A stretch of DNA of 64,000 nt from the NCBI RefSeq assembly GCF_029168945.1, contig NC_083603.1:35003396-35067395 (forward strand), read 5' to 3'. A program made the position numbers and the translations under genes. This stretch comes from Cannabis sativa (taxonomy: Eukaryota; Streptophyta; Magnoliopsida; Rosales; Cannabaceae). The notes beneath the pieces are model-generated. The model saw only the letters and a list, made by a program, of their open reading frames with translations, made no database searches and was not told the DNA's origin. Shown here one piece after another: positions 24,780 through 37,380 of this stretch. Position 1 is the first letter of the stretch. The number at the start of each line of letters is the position of its first letter.

Positions 24780-27287
24780 ACTGCCCTCAGAGCCATGGTA
24801 ATTGATTTACTTACATGAAATTTGGACTTTAAAACGATTGTTTGTTTGTTTTTGGATGGTATCATGTTGTATTGAGTGTTATTTGATGATTGATTGATGT
24901 TTGTAAATTTTCGTGAAAAATAATTGCGATTCTGTTTCTGGAATTATTTTTATTGGATAGTATGGAAAAAATTAAGCAAGTTAGCCTTTTACAGAACTCA
25001 ATTTCGATTTTATTTGAATTAGTTATGAATTTTTGAAGATTTCAAAAATCGGGGCTCTGCTGAAATTTTCCTGCGATCGCGAAAACTGTCCGTACAGCTC
25101 ACAATTTTTTCGTTTTTCTTCGATTTTTCATGCTTTTTCATGGAATTAACTTCCGATTTTTTGTATAGTTTTGTATATATACTATTACTATTCCTAATTC
25201 AATTCTAATTATCATTTTGAATTAATTTAATATTTTTTAAATTTAATTCAAGATATTAGTGTAATTTGAATTTGAATAGAATTAGTATCTATCTTCTTGC
25301 TTAAAAAATCTATCTTATTTTTAAATTTGATTATATTTTATCTTATTTTTAAATTTAAGGTCAGATTTTATATATATTTTTAAATTAAATTTTTTTAAGA
25401 TATTTCGACCTTTTTTTAATTTAAAATAAGATAATTATAATCATGTAATTTTAAATAGATGTAAGATATTTTGCTAACTTTTAAATTTTGTTATTTTATT
25501 TATTTAAATTAAATTTAAAATCTGATAAGATATGTCATTTATCTTTTCTAATTTTTATTTAATTTTTATTTTTAAAATAACATTTAATTTTTAAAAGTAG
25601 TTAGCAAATTTTTGAAATGATATTTAGGTTGGTTGAAACCTAATTTTTCAAAATAGTAGGTTTAATTTTAAATATTTTTTTAAATAATCTCGAAATTTAA
25701 ATTTTTTATTTTCGAAATAAATATTTTTTTTATTTATTTTTCGAAAATTAAATTAATTTTTTTTAATTATTTAAATATTTATTTTTTGAAATTGTTCATT
25801 TAAAATTAAATAAATCCTACTTCCAACTATCCAGCTAACCTTGTTGCAGGAGTATGTGGTTTTAGCTTGTGTGTAAGTTTTCAAAACCTATTATTACTTG
25901 ATTGCAAATAGCCATGGTTACTTTTTGCCAGATCTAATGATCTGATGGCTCCCTTGGTCAAGTTAATAATTTGTAACAGGTAAATTTACAATCTTCTTTC
26001 ATCTGTGTATGACCTAGCAACATGATAGGATCCATCCAAAGTGTGCCTGTGTGAGCCTATATGTCTATTTTGTTTTAATATAGATACATATAGGTTGTTG
26101 CTAAATAAAATGTCACACCATGATAGATTTTATTTAGGTCCATTTAGTTATTGGACCTATTCAATTAATAACAGTTATTTATTTTAAGGTTAAATTCCTC
26201 TCTTTTGGGCCTTGTGTGAGAGTTGGGAGCCAAAGAAGTGGGTACGACATACTGAACCCAGCACCCCCTCACATGAACTACCCCAATTGTGAAGGCCCAT
26301 TTGCCTGATTTGAATAACTGTACTAGGTTAATTATATTAGTTTGACCTAATAAAATTAAATTAGCAACATAATTAACTTTTAAAATATATGAAATTTATT
26401 TTTATTTTAATATTTTAAAGTTAATTTTAAGAAAAATATTTTTAGTTTAGATATTATTTCTAGACAAACTATTTGTATTTTTCTTTTATTTAATTAAATA
26501 TAGAATTTTAACTAACTAAGATTCTTTCTGGAGCTTATTTAATTAAATATTCCTATTTAAGTTATAAATTAGTTGTATCAACTTATTTTTCTTATCTAAC
26601 TTAAATTTGAATATTTGATTTAAATTTTAAATCAAGTTGAGGAATCCTAGGCATTAGTTATTAAAGATTCTTAAGATATTTTTTAAGTTAATATCTTTTC
26701 AAATATTAACTTAAAATGGAATAGTTTAGATATTTTTTGGTTAATATCCTTTCAAATATTAACTTTAAAAAGATATCTTCAAATTAAGTGGTTACAACTT
26801 AATTTTTGATATTTAATTAAATCTAAATTTGAAATTATTTAAGTTTTAGATTTTTTCTATATAACTTAAATTAGATATTTTTCAAATTTTTGTTGAAAAG
26901 ATACTTAGTCAAATATGATATTTTCTAGATAGTAATTTCTAGACTACTTATTAATTCTAATATTTAAATAGGAAAATATTATACTTTGTGAAATTAATTA
27001 TTTAAATAATTAATTTTGGTACAATTTTATTAAGTATATTTTTCCTAGTATTAAACTAGAAATAAATAATTAAGCCTTCTCTACACTTAATTATTATTTC
27101 TTAAATTTAATACATTTAATTAACTTGAAAAATCTAAATATCTAAGTTGATTTTCATCATGATACTTAAATATTTATTGATTTTTCATGACACTTAGTTT
27201 AATAGAAAATTATTTTTAGGTTGAAATTTAATTTTTCAACTTAAATTTAAATAATTTTCAATATATATTTTTCTTCATTTTCTTAAT
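24780..27287 (+). other. Angela-like leader, left arm, proximal part
   Basis: It opens with a primer-site-like CTGCCCTCAGAGCCATGG (24781-24798), a mutated form of TGGTATCAGAGCCATGG. The rest is extremely AT-rich with no real ORF. One conserved GC-richer island, about 26150-26330, stands out and recurs in every family copy. The stretch ends at the Tat element insertion (TSD TTAAT at 27283-27287). Confidence 0.85.
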
Positions 27288-28066
27288 TGTTGACCGAAAT
27301 TTTCGGCAACTAATAAAATATTATAAAATTATTGAGTTGTAAGAAAGTGAGAGAAGGATTTTTACGTGGTTGGGGCGTTAATGAGCCTTAGTCCACGAGT
27401 CTTTGTTATTTATGGATGTATTTAATACAGATCTTATACTTGGGAGAATTTCACCCTTATAAATACAGAGAATGTTCTTGGTTAGTATTTACTCTACTTG
27501 CTCATATGCAGCCCAAGATTCTCGATCCCATTTAATGGGCTTTGAGGGGGTATTTATAGTGTTTTTGGTGGGGTAATCCCTAGAATTGTCCTTACAAGTG
27601 TATCTGTAAGTATCCATAAAGTTGGGTATTCCCAATGAATATACCATGGGTAATGCATGGTCATATCCCTAGGTGCTGTAGGCTTTTTATGTGGAATGTC
27701 CTTATTGCCTTTTGATTGATGTGACTCTTCACAGTGTAGCCGTCGCTAGACTTAAATGATCATTACTATGGCGCTGCTGGTTGGAGGTTGTGCCGTCAGA
27801 CTTTATTGCGTGTAGCAGTCCCAACACGCTTCCTCCCATGCGGCATTTAATGCGACTTGATTGCTCAGGAGAAACCTGACACCTCGCGGAGATGCCTTAG
27901 CGTTATGTGAGCTTCCGGGAGCATATTGAATTCCATGTGCCTTCTCCGGGACCTATGTCTGGGACGTTACCTTATGGCCTAAAGACTTAGCAAATATTGT
28001 GAATTGCTTGATCCACGTGTCCCTTTCTGATTGGTCCACATATATTGGGCAAAATTAGGGGCAACA
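27288..28066 (-). repeat. 3' LTR of the Tat-lineage element
   Basis: TGTTGACCGAAATTTTCGGC...AGGGGCAACA on the plus strand. It is nearly identical to the right LTR (a handful of differences by eye), which means a recent insertion. Confidence 0.93.
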
Positions 28067-28080
28067 TTTACCCCCCAAGT
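28067..28080 (-). other. Polypurine tract
   Basis: TTTACCCCCCAAGT on the plus strand, i.e. a purine run on the minus strand abutting the left LTR. This position fixes the element orientation as minus. Confidence 0.8.
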
Positions 28081-28398
28081 CTTGTTTATTTGAAAAATGA
28101 AACAAGGCTTGCTCAAGTGCCTCCGGTTGACTCCTCAGTTTCTTGGCACGAGCTTTGAGCGCGTGAGGGTGTATTTAATGATGGCATTTAATGCAGCGAT
28201 TCACTTTTTGCAAAGGCCGATTCGTTTCACGTCCATTGATTGATACAGCGCATTAATTGTGTCGGACGGATACTCAAGCGTTTCCACCGTCTTTATTGTA
28301 AATTAATCTGGTCCGTTGATCTTTGGGTATTTGGATTGTGCGCTTCCCTCACCGTTCGATTGGTAGGTGATGACGCCTGTTCCTCATGCATTTTTGCC
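28081..28398 (+). promoter_or_regulatory. Upstream region of the antisense gene
   Basis: It lies between the polypurine tract and the TATA box. It has mixed base composition, far less AT-rich than the surrounding Copia leader, and no ORF of note. By position it is the only candidate promoter region for the antisense gene apart from LTR readthrough. Confidence 0.4.
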
Positions 28399-28406
28399 TA
28401 TAAAAG
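28399..28406 (+). promoter_or_regulatory. TATA box of the antisense gene
   Basis: TATAAAAG lies 195 bp upstream of a good splice donor and ~660 bp upstream of the first ATG. A pyrimidine-rich stretch follows (CACCATCTCTTCTTCATTTC), typical of plant transcript starts. Inferred from sequence only. Confidence 0.6.
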
Positions 28407-28601
28407 CCACCATCTCTTCTTCATTTCGGTTACTTCCCATTTCTTGCCAACTTTGCTCGAATTTCCTAGAGAGAAAATTCTCAGACCTAGAACAAGGCCT
28501 TCAAACACTTTGCAATTTTCCCAGTTCTTCTTTGCTCGTTGCTATCAGTCCTTCTCGTCTTTACTCGACTTGCATCAGGACCCCCAGTTCAACACTTCAT
28601 C

Positions 28602-29055
28602 GTAAGTTTTTTGCACCCTTTGCTCTATTACTCAATGGCATGCTATTACTTATTCTGTTTGTTCTTTTCTGGGTTTGCATTCAAAATTTCTGGGCATGCA
28701 AGTGTTTAAATCCTTCATGTAGTCTGTTTGAATTTACCGCTCTAGTGGTAGGATTGCCATTGTCATGCCTCTGTTGTTATTGTGTATTTTCTTTGTAGAA
28801 GGCCATATGTTCTTCGTTTAATGGTTGCTTAGGGCATAGAACAGAATCTTTTCTTTCTGTTTTCTTTATCGCGTAAAGCCGTCTTCTGTGAATTTACTGC
28901 ACTCGACACTTGTCCAGGGAATCCTTCTAGGGTTTCCTGTGTGACACGTGTCCGGAGGGGGCCTCTTTCCAGCGGTTAGGGGACCCCCATTCCCTTTTTC
29001 TCAATTTAGGGTTTGGTACGGGGCCTAACTGCTGGAATTTTACTCTTTTTTACAG
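28602..29055 (+). other. Predicted 5'-UTR intron of the antisense gene
   Basis: The donor ATC|GTAAGTTT at 28602 and acceptor CTCTTTTTTACAG at 29055 are strong plant splice signals. The interval is T-rich. Splicing would place the ATG at 29065 nine bases into the next exon. Confidence 0.65.
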
Positions 29056-29064
29056 AATAGAAAA

Positions 29065-32000
29065 ATGTCTGCTTCTGGCTCCAAGTCCTCAAAGAAAAGT
29101 GGAAAGCGGATGGCTACTCTTGAGGAGGTCTCCTTGGGACCCGTTGCCCAGGAGGGGTATAAGTCCCGGGCGACCGGATGGGAAGCGGCTGAGCTTTATT
29201 CCACCTTGACCTGTCCCCACCAACTGGAGAACATTGTGGACGTTGCTGGAATCAAGCCTTCCACTTCAGGAACTTACCACCGGCCACCTCGCGACGCGGA
29301 GACGCCCAACCACAACTACGGCGGCTTCGGAGCCTGAAGCCAAACGCACCTGATGGCCAGTGCCATGCTCCCTCTTCAGGATTACTTTGTTAATTTTCTA
29401 GTTTTTGTCGGCCTTGCGCCATACCAACTCATTCCCTAAGCTTACCGCCTACTTTCAGGCTTATTTATTTTTTATGCCGCCCGAGGATGGGGATCTCCCC
29501 GCCCAGCGGAAATTTTGTATTTTTATGAACTTGTTTCCGTCCCCAAGAAGGGGGACAAACTTAAGGACGGTTTTCATGGGTTCCGGGCCCACCCTGCTTA
29601 CGAAGGGGTGGTCCCGTATAATAGGCAGACTCACGTTAAGGAGTATCGCCATCGCTTTTTCTTTTCCTCCGGATTTAGGGCAATAGACCATCCGGAGCTC
29701 CTCACTGAGTGGGTGAGGATCCCTCCATATGAACGGACTGCCCCTACCCAGGCCTTTCTTCGTAGAGCCCAGGCCTTTGCCTCTTACGACCGGGCCGATC
29801 TTGACGTCGGGGGTCTGGTCACTACGGATAACTGTAGGAAGGCCAAACTTATCCTTCCGCATCAATCCGTGGAGGATTCTAACCTCTCCCGGGTCATCTG
29901 TCCCAATATGAGGGCGCCGGTCGCGGAGAAGACCTTCCGGGACGAGATCATCGCCACGGCAGAGAAGAAATACCAGGAGTATCTCTACCGGAAGGCCCAG
30001 GAGAAGGCGTACTCTAAGGCCCAGGCGGCCTCCGGGAGGGCGCTCCGTGTGGGGAGCCCGGTGGAGAGAAGAAGTCAGGCGATTGCCGGGAAGTCTGAGG
30101 CTAAATTTTTTAACAAGATTTTTCAAGAAGAGATTGGAGATCATCGTGCCGGGAAGCCCCTTCACATTGGGGATTCATCGAAGAGAAGGGCTCCCAGGCC
30201 ACAACCTTCGGTTCCAGAGCCAAACACTGGGGCTCCTGGTGCCAACACTTCCGGCGCCGGCGGTAAGTCTCCTTTGATAATTCATTATGTTCCTTCTGTT
30301 GGCGAAGATGCCAGTCGTAGGCCCATAGGGTTCGACGAGCGTCTGTATAGGTTTAGGATGCCCTCGACCCGGTGGGGGGATCGTTTGAAGGAATTTTATT
30401 TTTCAAACTTAGGAGATTTCCTAGGTCGGTCTCGGATGGGTTCTGGTCCTCCGGAGCCTGTTCCCTTAGGTCCTTCTGCTTGCATTACATCCAGCTTGTT
30501 CCGGCCTTCAGACAGCTATCTCGGAGATGATGCTGCCAGCATAAAAGTTCGGAACTTTGCTAGGGCCAAATTAGGAAGTCCGGGTAGGACTAGCTTATTT
30601 GCCATATCTTGTGTTGGTAGTTTCCCACGGATGTTCTAACACTTGCTTATTTTTGTTGTAGCAGGTATCTCCATGGACGCCATCTTGGATCAGCTTGCTG
30701 GGGTTCACACTCCTGAGGCTCCTCCTGCCTTTACTTCTTCCCCAATGGCCCCTGCTCTAAAGATTTCTTCCAGCGCTCCCCCCGACACTATTGATTTAGT
30801 GGATGACGAGGAAGTGCTGCCGGGAGAAGGCCAAGAAAAGCAATGGGGCTTTTCTGAGGAAGTTGAAGAAGGTGCAGGAGGGCTCCGGGCTCTTCCTGAG
30901 GAAGTTGAAAAAAGTGAAGAAGAGCAAGAAATTGCTCTGATTCGCAAGCGTAAGGGCAAAATGATTGCCCAGGAAGAGCCCAAGCGGCCTCGGAGAGCTG
31001 ACACTTCGGCCCACGGTCTTGATGGTGGGGTCTCTCCCATGGAAGAGCATCCTGCTCCTCCCAACATTGTGCTGACTCCGGTTCCTGGAGACGAGGTGAG
31101 GCAAGAGCTCCGGATAGCCAAGCATAACTATGCCATGGACGAATACTCCCGGGGGTTTGCCGAGGTGGAAGCCCTTAGGAGGGTTCTGCGGGTTGAGGTG
31201 CAAGAAACCATCAACAACCCGGAGTACCAGGATCCGTGGGACCTAAACTTGGACCCCCTATCGGACTGCTTCCGTCGCTTCATTGGGCCCACCTTGGCTC
31301 CCTTCGCCGCGGAGATGACTGGCGAGTTTGCTTCTCAACATACCCGGTGCGCGCCCAAGCGGTTCGCAACTTGTGCCTCCCTGAACTCTATCTTCCAGGT
31401 CCAGGACCTCAGCCACTCCCTCACTGTGGTAAGTGCTTTGTAATTTTGCTTTTCCCTTTATTTTTCTTTTTTGGGGATTCTTTCTTACACTTGTATTGTT
31501 GTTCAGCTTGCTGCTGAGGCTGGCCGCCTCTCCAAGAACATAATTAACCATGGCTTCGTTCTGTCTGATTTTGGGGACATGAACGATGTCAGGAAGGTCC
31601 TTCAGGATCTTACTGCGGAGAGGCAGCTTTACCAGGAGGCTGCTGAGCGCCGGGAGGCGGCTGCCAAGGCCAATGAGGAGGAGGCCAAGCGGAGGGAAGC
31701 CCAGGCGGAGGCGATGATCCGGGATGAGGCCCAGCGGAGGGACAGGCTGGAGGCCCAGCATCAAGAGGAGTTGAGGGCGGAAAGTGAGGCCGCTGCAAAG
31801 GCCAAGCGGGAGCTCCGGGAGGCCAGGGAAGCCTTGGACGAGATGGTTGCCAAGGTGAGATCCTTAGAGGAAACTCACCAAGCAAACTTAGAGTCCAGGG
31901 CCGCTCTAGCCGCGGAGTTGAAGGAGCTCAGGGACTTCAAGGAACAAGCCTCCAAGAAGGCAAAAAGAGCCGAGCTTCTCTCTCCCGTTTCCTGCGGCCG

Positions 32001-32181
32001 GTGCCCTAAGCGCTTCGATGATGGAGTCTTTATGGCTTGGTCTACCAATGACCAAAATATCAAGCTTACTTTCTACCCCAAACTTGAGGAAATGATTGCC
32101 AAATTTCGGGAGAAGAAGAAGAAGCTTGATGCCATGGTAGAGGCGCGTATCGGACCTCGCCTTCCTCCGCGTATTGATTGA
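29065..32181 (+). pseudogene. Antisense gene of the Tat element, gypsy-type-transposon domain plus coiled coil (two in-frame stops)
   Basis: A single frame runs from the ATG at 29065 to TGA at 32179-32181 if two short introns are removed: 30584-30664 (81 bp, GT...GCAG) and 31429-31506 (78 bp, GTAAGT...TTCAG, phase 0). The N-terminal part (about 29350-29900) resembles the plant 'putative gypsy type transposon' domain, with AYRLLSGLFIFY, AEILYFYELVS and HRFFFSSGFRAIDHPELL. A basic and acidic low-complexity middle follows. The C-terminal ~200 residues (31600-32000) are strongly predicted coiled coil, full of E/A/R/K heptads. Two in-frame stops (TGA 29335-29337, TAA near 29434) interrupt the N-terminal domain; the rest is open. 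Such antisense ORFs are known in Tat-lineage elements but have no established role. I infer a nuclear or RNA-binding function only weakly. Confidence 0.75.
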
Positions 32182-32356
32182 GCCGCTTGAGATTAACCCA
32201 GTACAACCAGGATTCCACCCACTTCTCTTATTATTATTATTTTTTCTTTTTATATATATTTGCTTACATACAGCTACCTTGAGACAATATATTTAGGTAG
32301 CTGTTTTTTATTTGAAGGGGAGACGATTTTTTAAGGCCTGTCCCCGGGCCACTTGT
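32182..32356 (+). terminator. 3' flank of the antisense gene
   Basis: AT-rich with repeated TTATTATTATTATT and TTTTTATATATAT, followed by a GC-richer remnant (GGCCTGTCCCCGGGCCACTT). It is a likely 3' UTR and polyadenylation region of the antisense gene. It ends where the truncated LTR begins. Confidence 0.4.
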
Positions 32357-34215
32357 ATATAATCAGATTTACTTATTAATATAGATCGGAAATAACATTT
32401 AATGTTGCATGGTTCACATGATTTATTTCATGATTATATGTACATAATGTATAAATTCATCTGAAACCCTTTTGACATACTTGATCCTGTTTATTGTGCC
32501 GTCAACACATTGGAAAGTAAACATGACTATGTGAATAAAGTTTCCTAGATTTATCAGACATAGGGTTTTACTGATATGATAATCTACAACAGAGTTTACT
32601 TGCATTTGGAGAAGTGCTATGTTCTTTCCAGAGCATTGGTTAAAGTAAAGCTCAGGTTGGATGCATGGAGTATGCATCGGAAGGGACCGATATTGAACTT
32701 TGACTTAGATTTATTAAACTTACCGTAATATCTATTCAAGTCAATATCACCTAGTTGATCCTAGATCAAATGATCTTAATCCTGATATGATTAGGCTCAA
32801 TCTCGAGAGGCTATTCGTGTTCTTTGATTTGTTAGTTAAGCCTACTTTTAGGTCAGGGTGATACGTACATTTTGGGAACACGGTAGTGCAATTGAGTGGG
32901 AGTGCTATCATAAACATGGAATCTATAGCTTCTATCTGGCGAATAGTAAGCAAAGGATGATCTCCTTCGAGCTTGACCAAATGAACATAAATGGTGGAGT
33001 ACTCATTTCACATAAGCTGAAATATAATTTATACAGGGTCAAGTGTTTTAAGGATAAAATACATTGTAGGGTGTAACGGTAATTTAATCCCTTTACAGTG
33101 TAGATCATTCATATAGAGGATCATTGATCGCATTAGGATTATAACAATGGATAACTAATGATGTGTCTATATGGTGGAACATATAGAGCATTCTATATAC
33201 TGAGAGTGCAATTCTAAGTTCTATGCGTGGATTCAACGAAGAATTAATAAGTTAGTGAATTTTAGTGCTAAATTCTTGATCTACTTATTGGAAGCTCGGT
33301 TATATAGACCCATGGTCCCCCCACTACTTGAGATAATATTGCTTGTAAGACTCATGTAATTGGTTTTGATTAATCAATTATAATTCTCAATTTAGACTAT
33401 GTCTTTTTGTGAATTTTTCACTAAGTAAGGGCGAAATTGTAAAGAAAGAGTTTATAGGGGCATATTTGTTAATTATGATACTTTGTATGGTTCAATTAAT
33501 AAATATGAATAAATGACAATATTATTTAATAATTATTTATAGTTATTAAATAGTTAGAATTGGCATTTAAATGGTTGAATTTATAAATTGGCGTTTTTGA
33601 GAAAATCAGATGCAGAAAAGGTAAAACTGCAAAATTGCAAAAAGTGAGGCCCAAATCCACTAGTATAGGGCCAGCCACTTTTGTAGGAAAATTAAAGTGA
33701 TATTTTCATTATTTTAATGTCAAATAATTCAAACCTAACCCTAGTGGAATGCTATAAATAGATAGTGAAGGCTTCAGGAAATTTACACTTAAATTTCTAC
33801 ACTTCTGATTCAGAAAAAACTGAGCCTTCTCTCTCCCTATCTTTGGCTGACCCTTCTCTTTCTCTTTCCCTCTTCAATTTCGAAAATCTTAGTGTGAGAG
33901 TAGTGCCCACACACAGCAAGTGATACCTCATCATAGTGAGGAAGATCGTGAAGAAAGACTTTCAGCAAGAAGGAGTTTCAGCATCAATGATTCAAAGAAA
34001 GAGATCTAGGTTCAGATATTGATAATGCTCTGCTACAGAAAGGAATCAAGGGCTAGATATCTGAACGGAAGGAGTTATTTAATTCCGCTGCACCCAATGT
34101 AAGGTTTCCTAAACTTTATATGTGTTTATTTCATCGTTTTAGAAAGTTCATATTTAGGGTGTTAATAAACATACTTGTGGGTAGATCTAAGATTCTGGTA
34201 AAATAATTTCCAACA
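32357..34215 (+). repeat. 5' LTR, 5'-truncated
   Basis: Homology with the 3' LTR starts at TATAATCA, about 37 bases inside the normal TGTTGGG end. TATA box CTATAAATAG lies near 33751. The LTR ends TTTCCAACA. Confidence 0.9.
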
Positions 34216-37200
34216 ACAGGCCTCAGAGCCATGGTAATTGATTTACTTGCAAGAAATTTTGACTTTAAAACGATTGTTTGTATGTTTTTGGATGGTATCA
34301 TGTTGTATTGAGTGTTATTTGATGATTGATTGATTTTTGTAAATTTTCGTGAAAAATAATTGCGATTTTGTTTCTGGAATTATTTTTATTGGATAGTATG
34401 GGAAAAATTAAGCAAGTTAGCCTTTTACAGAACTTAATTTCAATTTTATTTGAATTAGTTATGAATTTTTGAAGATTTGAAAAAATCGAGTACATCTTTG
34501 AAATTTTCCTGCGATCGCGAAACTGTCCGTACAGTTCACAATTTTTTTGTTTTTCTTCGATTTTTCATGCTTTTTCATGGAATTAACTTCCGATTTTTGT
34601 ATAGTTTTGTATTTATACTATTACTATTCCTAATTCTATTCTAATTATCATTTTGAATTAATTTAATATTTTTTAAATTTAATTCAAGATATAAGTGTAA
34701 TTTGAATTTGAATAGAATTAGTATCTATCTTCTTGCTTAAAAATCTATCTTATTTTTAAATTTGATTATATCTTATCTTAATTTTAAATTTAAGGTCAGA
34801 TTTTATAAATATTTTTCAAATTAAATCTTTTTTAGATATTTTGACCTTATTTAAATTTAAAATAAGATATTTATAATCATGTAATTTTTAAATATAAGAT
34901 ATTTTGCTAATTTTTTAAATTTTGTTATTTTATTTATTTAAATTACATTTAAAATTTGAAAAAGATATTTATTTATCTTTTTTAATTTTTTATTTAATTT
35001 TTATTTATAAAATAACATTTAAAATTTAAAATAGTTAACAAATTTTTGAAATGATATTTAGGTTGGTTGATACCTAATTTTTCAAAAATTGTAGGTTTAA
35101 TTTTTAAATTTAAATTTTTTTAAAAATTTCGAATTTTTCAAATTTTTTTTAAATTTTCGAAATTTTTTTATTATTTAATTAATTTTTTTCGAAATTAAAT
35201 ATTTAATTTAAAATTAAATAAATCCTACATCCAACTATTCAACTAACCTTGTTGCAGGAGTGTGTGTTTTAGCTTGTTTGTAAGTTTTCAAAACCTATTA
35301 TTACTTGATTGCAAATAGCAAGATAATAATTTGTAACATGTAAATTTACAATCTTCTTTCATCTGTGTATAACCTAGCAACATGATAGGACCCATCCAAA
35401 GTGTGCTTGTGTGAGCCTATGTGTTTAATTTTATTATAGATGCATATAGGTTGCTGTTGCTAAAATAAATTATCATAGTGCTTGATAGAATTTATTTAGG
35501 CCCATTTAGTTTTTGGGCCTATTCAATTAATAACAGTTGTTCTTATTAAGGTTAAATTCCTCTCTTTTGGGCCTTGTGTGAGAGTTGGGAGCCATAGAAG
35601 TGGGTACGACATACTGAACCTAACACCCCCTCACATGAACCACCCCAATTGTGAAGGCCCATTTGCCTGATTTGAATAACTGTACTAGGTTAATTAAACT
35701 AGTTTAATCTAATAAAATTGATTAGCAACATAATTAATTTCATTTATTTTGAAATTAATTTAAGAAAATTATAGTTTAAAGAATTTTTTATTCTAAGCTA
35801 AACTATATGTATTTTCTTGTATTTAATTAAATATAGAATTATAACCATCTAGATTCTTTCTGGAGCTTAATTTAAATTTTTCATTAAATATTCCTATTTA
35901 AGTTGAAATTTAGTTATCTACAACTAACCAACTTAAATCTGAATATCTTTTGAATTTCAAATTTCAAAATTAAGTTGAGAAATTTTAGGCATTGGTTATT
36001 AAGATTCTTTAGATATTTTTTAAGTTAATATCTTTTCGAATATTAACTTAAAATGGAATATTTTAGATATTTTTTAAGTTAATATCTTTTCAAATATTAA
36101 CTTAAATGGAATATTTTCAAATTAAGTGGTTACAACTTAATTTTTGATATTTAATTAAATTTAAATTTGAAAATATTTAAGTTCTAGATTTTTTCTAATA
36201 CAACTTAAATTAGATATTTTTTCAAATTTAGTGGACAAGATACTTAGTCAAATAAGATATTTTCTAGATAGTTATTTCTAGACTACTTATTATTTCTAAT
36301 ATTAAATAGGAAATATTATACATTGTGAAATTAATTATTTATTAATTAATTTTGGTACAATTTATTTTAAGTATATTTTTCCTAGTATTAAACTAGAGAT
36401 TAATAATTAAGCCTTCTCTACACTTAATTATTTATTTCTTGAATTTAATACATTTAATTAATTTGAAAATTAAATATCTAAGTTGATTTTTATCATCATA
36501 CTTAAATATTACTTTTTCATGACATTTAATTAAATAGAAAATTATTTTTAGTTGAAATTTATTTTTCAACTAAATTTAAATAATTTTCAAAATATATTTT
36601 TTCTTTATTTTATTAATCAAATTTCGAAATTGCATTTCTTAAATGCTGGAATTTCAAATTTTATTTGAAAAATAGATTAAATTGTAAATTAATTATTTAT
36701 TTTAATTAATTCTTGGATCAACTTAAATCAATGATTTTTTCATTTATTGATTAATTTAAAATAAATTGAATTAAAGTATATTATTAGAAATTAAATTAAT
36801 TAGTCAAAGGAAAATCTAGATAGGTGATATTTTTGCTTGAAGTATTTTTCTAGTGTATTTAGTTAAATAGAAAATTAATATTTAAGTTGATTTTCATCAT
36901 CATACTTAAATATTTGAAATTTTTCTTATATATATTTAATTAAATAGGAAAATTATATTTTTTGTTGTAAATTAATTTTATTAATTAATTTTGGGCCAAC
37001 GTTAAATTAGAATAATTTTTCCAGGATTTATTTTTTATTTTAACATGAATTTTTCGAAAATTGTATTCTTGAATACTTTAATTTTTCGAAACGTAATATA
37101 TATTTATAGAAAATTAAATTTGAGTTGTAAATTAATTTAAATTAATTTTGTAACAACTTAAATTGAATATTTTTCTAAATATTTATTGGAAATTATTACT

Positions 37201-37380
37201 AAGATGGAAGAAATACATGTTATTTTCATATCCATCTAAGTAAAATTTATAAATATTAAATTAAAATTTATATTTAGAATTTTTCATTCTAAATTGGAAA
37301 TTTTAATTAAATAAATATATATTTAAAATAAATAGATTAAATAAAGAGAATCAAAGAAAATACAACTCTCTTTAAATAAT
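34216..37380 (+). other. Primer site and AT-rich leader of the nested Angela-like element
   Basis: CAGGCCTCAGAGCCATGG (34217-34234) is the primer-site relative. The following ~3.1 kb are AT-rich and without coding signal. A conserved island at about 35515-35700 contains the CCTCTCTTTTGGGCCTTG block found in all copies. Runs such as AAATTTTTTTTAAATTTTCG dominate 35100-35170. Confidence 0.85.

Noticed and set aside
29461..30165. Long minus-strand frames opposite the antisense gene of the Tat element
   Set aside because: GC-rich coding sequence on the plus strand gives shadow frames. These have no domain, no splice logic and no start context.
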